DNA from: Mytilus californianus
Lineage: Eukaryota; Mollusca; Bivalvia; Mytilida; Mytilidae
Direction: 5' to 3'
Assembly (NCBI RefSeq): GCF_021869535.1
Contig: NW_026262690.1
Location: 14,223,001-14,287,000, forward strand
Length of the DNA: 64,000 bases
Part shown: in pieces, positions 59,478 through 64,000 of the stretch
Layout of the letters: each line of letters opens with the position of its first letter
Numbering within the stretch: position 1 is the first letter of the stretch
Position numbers and translations under genes: made by a program
Notes under the pieces: generated by a model
Database searches by the model: none
Seen by the model: only the letters and a program-made list of their open reading frames with translations
What the model was told of the DNA's origin: nothing

Positions 59478-60814
59478 TAGCTCACCTAGCCCGAAGGGCC
59501 ATGTGAGCTTTTCTCATCACTTGGCGTCCGTCGTCCGTCGTCGTCGTCGTCGTCGTTAACTTTTTACATTTTGAACTTTTTCTATAGAACCACTGAATGG
59601 AATGAAACCAAACATGACATTAATATTCCTTATGAGGTGCTTACCAAGTGTTGTTACTTTGAAGCCGATCCATCATCCAAGATGGCCGCCAGCGGGGAAC
59701 TTCGGTTAGCATAGGACCCTATGGACAATACATACAAATGTCTTCTTTTAGAGAACCACTGAATGGAATGAAACCAAACATGGCATGAATGTTCCTTATG
59801 AGGTGCTGACCAAGTGTTGTTCCTTTGAAGCCGACCCATCATCCAAGATGGCCGCATGAGTGGGACTTAGTTTAACATTGGACGCTAAGGGAAATACATA
59901 CAAATGTCTTCTTTTAGAGAACCACTGAATGGAATGAAATAAAACATGGCATGAATGTTCCTTATGAGGTGCTGGCTAAGTGTTGTAACTTTGAAGCAGA
60001 TCCATCATCCAAGATGGCCGCCAGAGAGGGACTTAGTTTAACATATTACTCTATTGGAAATACATACAAATGTCTTCTTTTAGAGAACCACTAAATGGAA
60101 TAAAAATAAAACATGGCATGAATGTTCCTTATGAGGTGCTAAACAAGTGTTGTAACTTTGTAGGCGATCAATCATCCAAGATGGCCGCCAGCAGGGACTT
60201 CGTTTAGCATAGGACCCTATGGACAATACATACAAATGTTTTCTTTTAGAGAACCACTAAATGAAATGAAACCAAACATGACATGAATGTTCCTAATAAG
60301 GTGCTGGCCAAGTATTGTTACTTTGTAGCCAATCAATCATCCAAGATGGCTGTCAGCGGGAAACTTAGTGTAACAAAGGACCCTATGTGAAATACATTCA
60401 AACGTCTTCTCTTGAAGAACCACTGAATGGAATGAAAACAAACATGGCATGAATGTTCCTTATGAGGTGCTGACTAAGTGTTGTTACTTTGTAGCAAATC
60501 CATTAACCAAGATGGCTGCCAACGGGGGACTTAGTTTAACAAAGGACCCTATGTGCTGACCAAGTGTTGTTACTTTGTAGCTGATTTGTCATTGTGCTTA
60601 CAAAGTCATTTTCTACAATTTCAATGAATTTATTGGTAATTTCTGTAAACTTTACAAAAGTCTTCAGCTTTTGATTAAATTAAAGGGCCAATATTAAACC
60701 CAATTTGGCCTCAATCATTATTAGGGTATCTGTTATGATTTTAATCTATTTTTACATGATTTTCAAAACGAAAGTAGAATCAGGTGAGCGACACAGGTTC
60801 TTGGGAGCCTCTAG
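59478..60814 (+). mobile_element. Repeat element with AGCTCACCT/AGGTGAGC ends and a 165-bp internal array
   Basis: Begins 'tagctcacctagcccgaag' and ends 'caggtgagcgacacaggtt' .. 'gcctctag'. A (GTC)n block lies at 59524-59555. Inside, six to seven units of about 165 bp carry 'accactgaatggaatgaaa', 'gttccttatgaggtgctg' and 'catccaagatggccgcc'. This element type is common in molluscs (from memory). Non-coding. Confidence 0.7.
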
Positions 60815-60989
60815 TTTTCGTGCTCAAGTTAAATTGACTGAGAGTACGCTGCCATAATATGATTACAATATTTATGTTCATTTGTATTGAATATCATGCC
60901 TTGCCAATATCTACGTCATTTGGTCTCTGGTGAAAAGTTAAAGTTAAACTAAAAGTTTCATAATTTATATTTAATAATAATCTTTTTTT

Positions 60990-61255
60990 TCAGGCATACA
61001 GAAGAATCATTAACATCACGTACAATATGGTTGCCACATGTTGAGCAGGATCTGCTTCCCCTTCCGGAACACCTGAAATCACCCCGGTTTTTGGTGTGTT
61101 CGTGTTGCTCAGTCTTTAGTTTCCTGTTTAGTGTTTTGTATACTGTTGTGTGTCTTTTGGTGTTTTTCTTTCTTTTTTTTTTGCCATAGCGTTGACAGTT
61201 TATTTTCGACTTATTAGTTTAAATGTCCCTTTGATATCGTTCGCCTCTCTTTATT
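60990..61255 (+). mobile_element. Retroelement 3'-tail repeat
   Basis: 'ttgagcaggatctgcttcc', 'ttccggaacacctgaaatca', 'gtgttcgtgttgctcagtc' and 'cgcctctctttatta' match copies at 29055 and 47755. Confidence 0.6.
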
Positions 61256-61307
61256 AACATTTTCTTGTCGAAAACATTTATCTTCTAATACAAATATAAC
61301 CCATACT

Positions 61308-61776
61308 GGTGTCAGACCACCAATTCACTCCCTCCAATTTAGAACGTATGTAAAAGTAGCCCTACTCTGACACAAAATAGTTCTTTTGATGTCATTGTTT
61401 ACTTAAACTAACCAACAAATTTGCAGAAATGAAACTTTTGGTGAAAGAGAAATATATTTAGACCATTTTGAGCTAAAATTTACTTGTCTATGAGTTTGCA
61501 TTAAAAATTGAGGATTAATGCGCTCCATAGTATACTAATCAAAGATTTCCAGAAAGCCAGGGGTTATTTTTAGTAGTACTTGTATTCTGAGAGGCAGTTC
61601 TTTCTTAGAAGTCTTTAAACATGGGTTGAAAATTGGCATGTAGAAAGGTGATACACGTACAATTCAGGATATACCTACTTTCTATGAAGTTAAACTCAAG
61701 GTATATATTAAGTGAGCTGTGAAAATTGCAAAATTTGGTTGAATAGATAGTGATTTTGAATTGGTGGTCTGACACC
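61308..61776. mobile_element. 469-bp MITE with 19-bp perfect TIRs and TACT target duplication
   Basis: GGTGTCAGACCACCAATTC (61308-61326) is exactly complemented at 61758-61776. TACT flanks both sides. The interior is non-coding and unique in this window. Confidence 0.85.
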
Positions 61777-62057
61777 TACTGGTGACCGGAGGTAATTTGT
61801 TTTAAATGTAGTAATACAATGATTCCTTGTGTCAAATATAATATAGGTATGTGCCTAACAAATTAATTAGGTTTTCGTGATGATGATTCCATAATTAGTT
61901 TGATGCAAGAGAACAAGAAACACGTAAGGTTTTTTTTTCAATAGAATATCATTTATTGTCTGAGAAGCATCTAACTGAATACATGTCCTACAAGAAAAGG
62001 AAAAAATCAATGAAACATTGTTCAATTATACAAACAAGATTTGTACATTAATGTGAA

Positions 62058-62648
62058 TTGTTACCAATAAAGACTTACTATAAACAGGGGGAGAGATTGT
62101 CAGGTATTATTCCCTCATGTAACTCATGGCTTTGTTACCAATAAAGACTTACTATAAACAGGGGGAGAGATTGTCAGGTATTGTTCCGTCATGTAACTCA
62201 TGGCTTTGTTACCAATAAAGACTTACTATAAACAGGGGAGAGATTGTCAGGTATTGTTCCGTCATGTAACTCATGGCTTTGTTACCAATAAAGACTTACT
62301 ATAAACAGGGGAGAGATTGTCAGGTATTGTTCCGTCATGTAACTCATGGCTTTGTTATCAGTAAAGACTTACTATAAACAGGGGGAGAGATTGTCAGGTA
62401 TTGTTCCGTCATGTTACTCATGGCTTTGTTACCAGTAAAGACTTACTATAAACAGGGGGGACATTGTCAGGTATTGTTCCGTCATGTAACTCATGGCTTT
62501 GTTACCAGTAAAGACTTACTATAAACAGGGGGAGAGATTGTCAGGTATTGTTCCGTCATGTAACTCATGGCTTTGTTACCAGTAAAGACTTACTATAAAC
62601 AGGGGGAGAGATTGTCAGGTATTGTTCCGTCATGTAACTCATGGCTTT
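62058..62648 (+). repeat. Minisatellite of about 74 bp, eight units
   Basis: 'ttaccaataaagacttact', 'ataaacagggggagagattg' and 'gttccgtcatgtaactcatg' recur eight times with only point differences and G-run length changes. Confidence 0.95.
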
Positions 62649-62789
62649 GCATTACACAAAGGCAAATAACATAAAAAGATAGCTTCTCATAGCTATTTTA
62701 TGCACATTCCCGTTCTCTATTCCTGAATTGGGACATTATCAAATGAGACTTATCACCGGATTTGTACTTTCCACGTTCTACAAGACGAA

Positions 62790-63005
62790 TGCCAGAAGTA
62801 GAGCATGATCCGTTTTCCGTAGCACGGGAGATCACCTACAATTGTGGTGGGGTTCGTGTTGTTCAGTCTTTAATTTGTTGAAATGTTTGTCTTTTATTCG
62901 TTTAACGTTGTTTTGTCATGACATTGTTTTTTTCTGTGTGACTTCCGTGTTTTAAATGTCCCCATGTTATCTTCCACCTCAATTCGACGAAGAAAGCCTG
63001 ATTGG
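62790..63005 (+). mobile_element. Retroelement 3'-tail repeat
   Basis: 'agtagagcatgatccgtttt', 'gggagatcacctac' and 'gttcgtgttgttcagtct' match the tail family at 29055 and 60990, more diverged. Confidence 0.5.
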
Positions 63006-63339
63006 ACAAGTAGCAACAGTAGTTTTGGACTGAAAATTTTTTCGATATGACTAAGCAACAATGTGTGTTATTCCGAATAAGCCATCTATTCTAAATAAGT
63101 TTGTGTCCTTTTGTTATAAAAGTTCTGATGATAATAAAAATAGATGTGATAAATCTTCAGTACTTATAAATGTAATGTTGATCATATAAAAATACTTATT
63201 TTGATGTTTGAAAAACTCTGTGACTTTATCGAAATAAAGTTTGGTTCAAAACGATATCTGTCTATTTTTAGTTTCTATTTTTTTTTAATGGGTTCAATTT
63301 TAAGGAAAAATATATTCTAACAAAGGGTAATTATTCAAC

Positions 63340-63405
63340 ATAAGGTGCCTACTTTTATAACCTCTACAGCTGCATAATAACTTTCTCAATCTGCAAAATA
63401 TATTT
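63340..63405 (-). pseudogene. Decayed extra copy of an mfp-4-like C-terminal tail, just downstream of gene C
   Basis: The minus strand reads AD, stop, ESYYAAVEVIKVGT, aligning with the end of gene A (TDPGSYNAAVEVTNAGGEY). It starts about 30 bp past the gene C stop, so it is either a former extension of the gene C tail cut off by a new stop, or a relic of a duplicate. Confidence 0.5.
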
Positions 63406-63434
63406 TACAAAAGAATTTTACCTTGGTAATTCAT

Positions 63435-63973
63435 TCAATATTCGGTGCCTGTATTTGCTAACTCCGCTGCTGCTTCGGCGCCATTATTTGCGAATTCTGC
63501 TGCTGCATTAGAACTTCCATGATCAGCTACTACTGGACCGTCTCCAAAATCTGCATCATCATATACCACTTTACTTTTGATTGCATATTCATGTTGTTTG
63601 TTTACTGCTTCCTTTTCGCCCAAGTGCCGTTTATGTTGGTATTCACGTTCACTGGTATGCCGTTTGTGTTGTTTCTCTGCATTATTAAGATGTTGTTTTA
63701 CGTGTTTAGTCAACCTTTCGATGTGTTTATTTGCTGCCTCTTTGATTCGCTGGAGATGGTTTCCGGATGCCTTGTTTATATCATAGATGTGTTTGTCCGC
63801 TTCTTCCTGTACCCGTCCTACGTGACTATTTGCTACATTCTCAATGTTTTCGACATGGTTATCTGCAGCCTGGGCAATATTTTTGGTATGTTCGTAAGCA
63901 ATCTGCTTGTGCTGTTGAACATGTTGTTCAAGATTATTGTCTAGGTCATCAAAGAATGGATTATTGTGGTGAA
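63435..63973 (-). CDS. Gene C: last exon of a third mfp-4-like gene (partial, runs off the right edge)
   Basis: The exon starts after a TTTCAG acceptor at 63973 and, read with one carried-over base like exon 4 of A and B, is open for 179 codons to a TGA at 63435-63437. It opens HHNNPFFDDLDNNLEQHVQQH, then 11-residue His-spaced repeats (DNHVENIENVA, NSHVGRVQEEA, DKHIYDINKAS, NHLQRIKEAA, NKHIERL), a HKRHTSEREYQHKRHLGEKE block shared with gene B, and an acidic Ala/Gly tail ending ELANTGTEY, shared in type with gene A. It therefore joins both C-terminal modules. The 11-mers resemble the DDHVNDIAQTA-type repeat of mussel foot protein 4. The His-rich exon and signal exon should lie beyond 64000 on the minus strand. 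Confidence 0.75.
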
Positions 63974-64000
63974 CTGAAACAAAACAAGATACTAATATTA

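Noticed and set aside
62058..62648. CRISPR array
   Set aside because: The 74-bp units are contiguous with no unique spacers, and the context is animal DNA; it is a minisatellite.
63519..63944. Plus-strand hydrophobic open frame of 141 codons
   Set aside because: Shadow of gene C exon 4. The minus frame has an acceptor, a consistent phase and homology to A and B. The same applies to the plus frame at 46450-46716.

Overview
The window looks like nuclear DNA of a bivalve mollusc, most probably a marine mussel (Mytilus or a close relative). It is AT-rich, intron-bearing and crowded with mobile elements. Many short repeats match my memory of bivalve interspersed repeats: tRNA-headed SINEs, hammerhead-bearing repeats, and retroelement 3' tails ending in 'cccgtttccattctcaatttta'-like sequence. 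The coding content supports a mussel. Three linked minus-strand genes encode histidine/tyrosine/arginine-rich secreted proteins built like mussel foot protein 4 (mfp-4), a metal-binding byssus protein. No bacterial, viral or organellar genes were seen. The species call is inference, since no database search was possible.

Layout. 1-9.5 kb: SINEs, a 539-bp tandem repeat family, and one small plus-strand gene (3272-6239, three exons) for an 86-residue secreted-then-membrane-anchored cysteine-rich peptide. Its last exon has been amplified into a minisatellite. 9.5-15.6 kb: a 6.1-kb terminal-inverted-repeat (TIR) element that sits in the TA tail of a SINE and holds a 2.6-kb TIR element, which in turn holds a MITE. 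15.6-24.4 kb: retroelement debris, including a degenerate LINE endonuclease and a Penelope-like reverse transcriptase. 24.5-30.6 kb: mfp-4-like gene A. 31-46 kb: mobile DNA, including a Penelope-like copy between inverted pLTRs with a GIY-YIG endonuclease, a possible Ginger-like MITE, LINE fragments, and a reverse transcriptase split by a CACTA-like element, plus one decayed mfp-4-like tail exon. 46.5-53.7 kb: mfp-4-like gene B. 54-63 kb: more repeats and MITEs. 63.3-64.0 kb: another decayed tail exon, then the last exon of gene C, which runs off the right edge.

Genes A and B can be read completely by hand. Each has four coding exons, every intron is phase 1, and the exon sizes sum to an open frame (279 and 328 residues). 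Both share a signal peptide, an AESYGRR mature N-terminus, a His/Tyr/Arg-rich repeat exon and a different last exon. They also share promoter and intron-1 sequence, so they are tandem duplicates. Their last exons differ in a mosaic way: A has only a Gly/Tyr/Asp 11-residue-repeat tail, B only a His-spaced 11-residue helical region, and C both. The cluster looks like a rapidly evolving set of byssal metal-binding proteins. It is the most interesting feature of the window, followed by the hammerhead ribozyme motifs and the precisely datable nested insertions.
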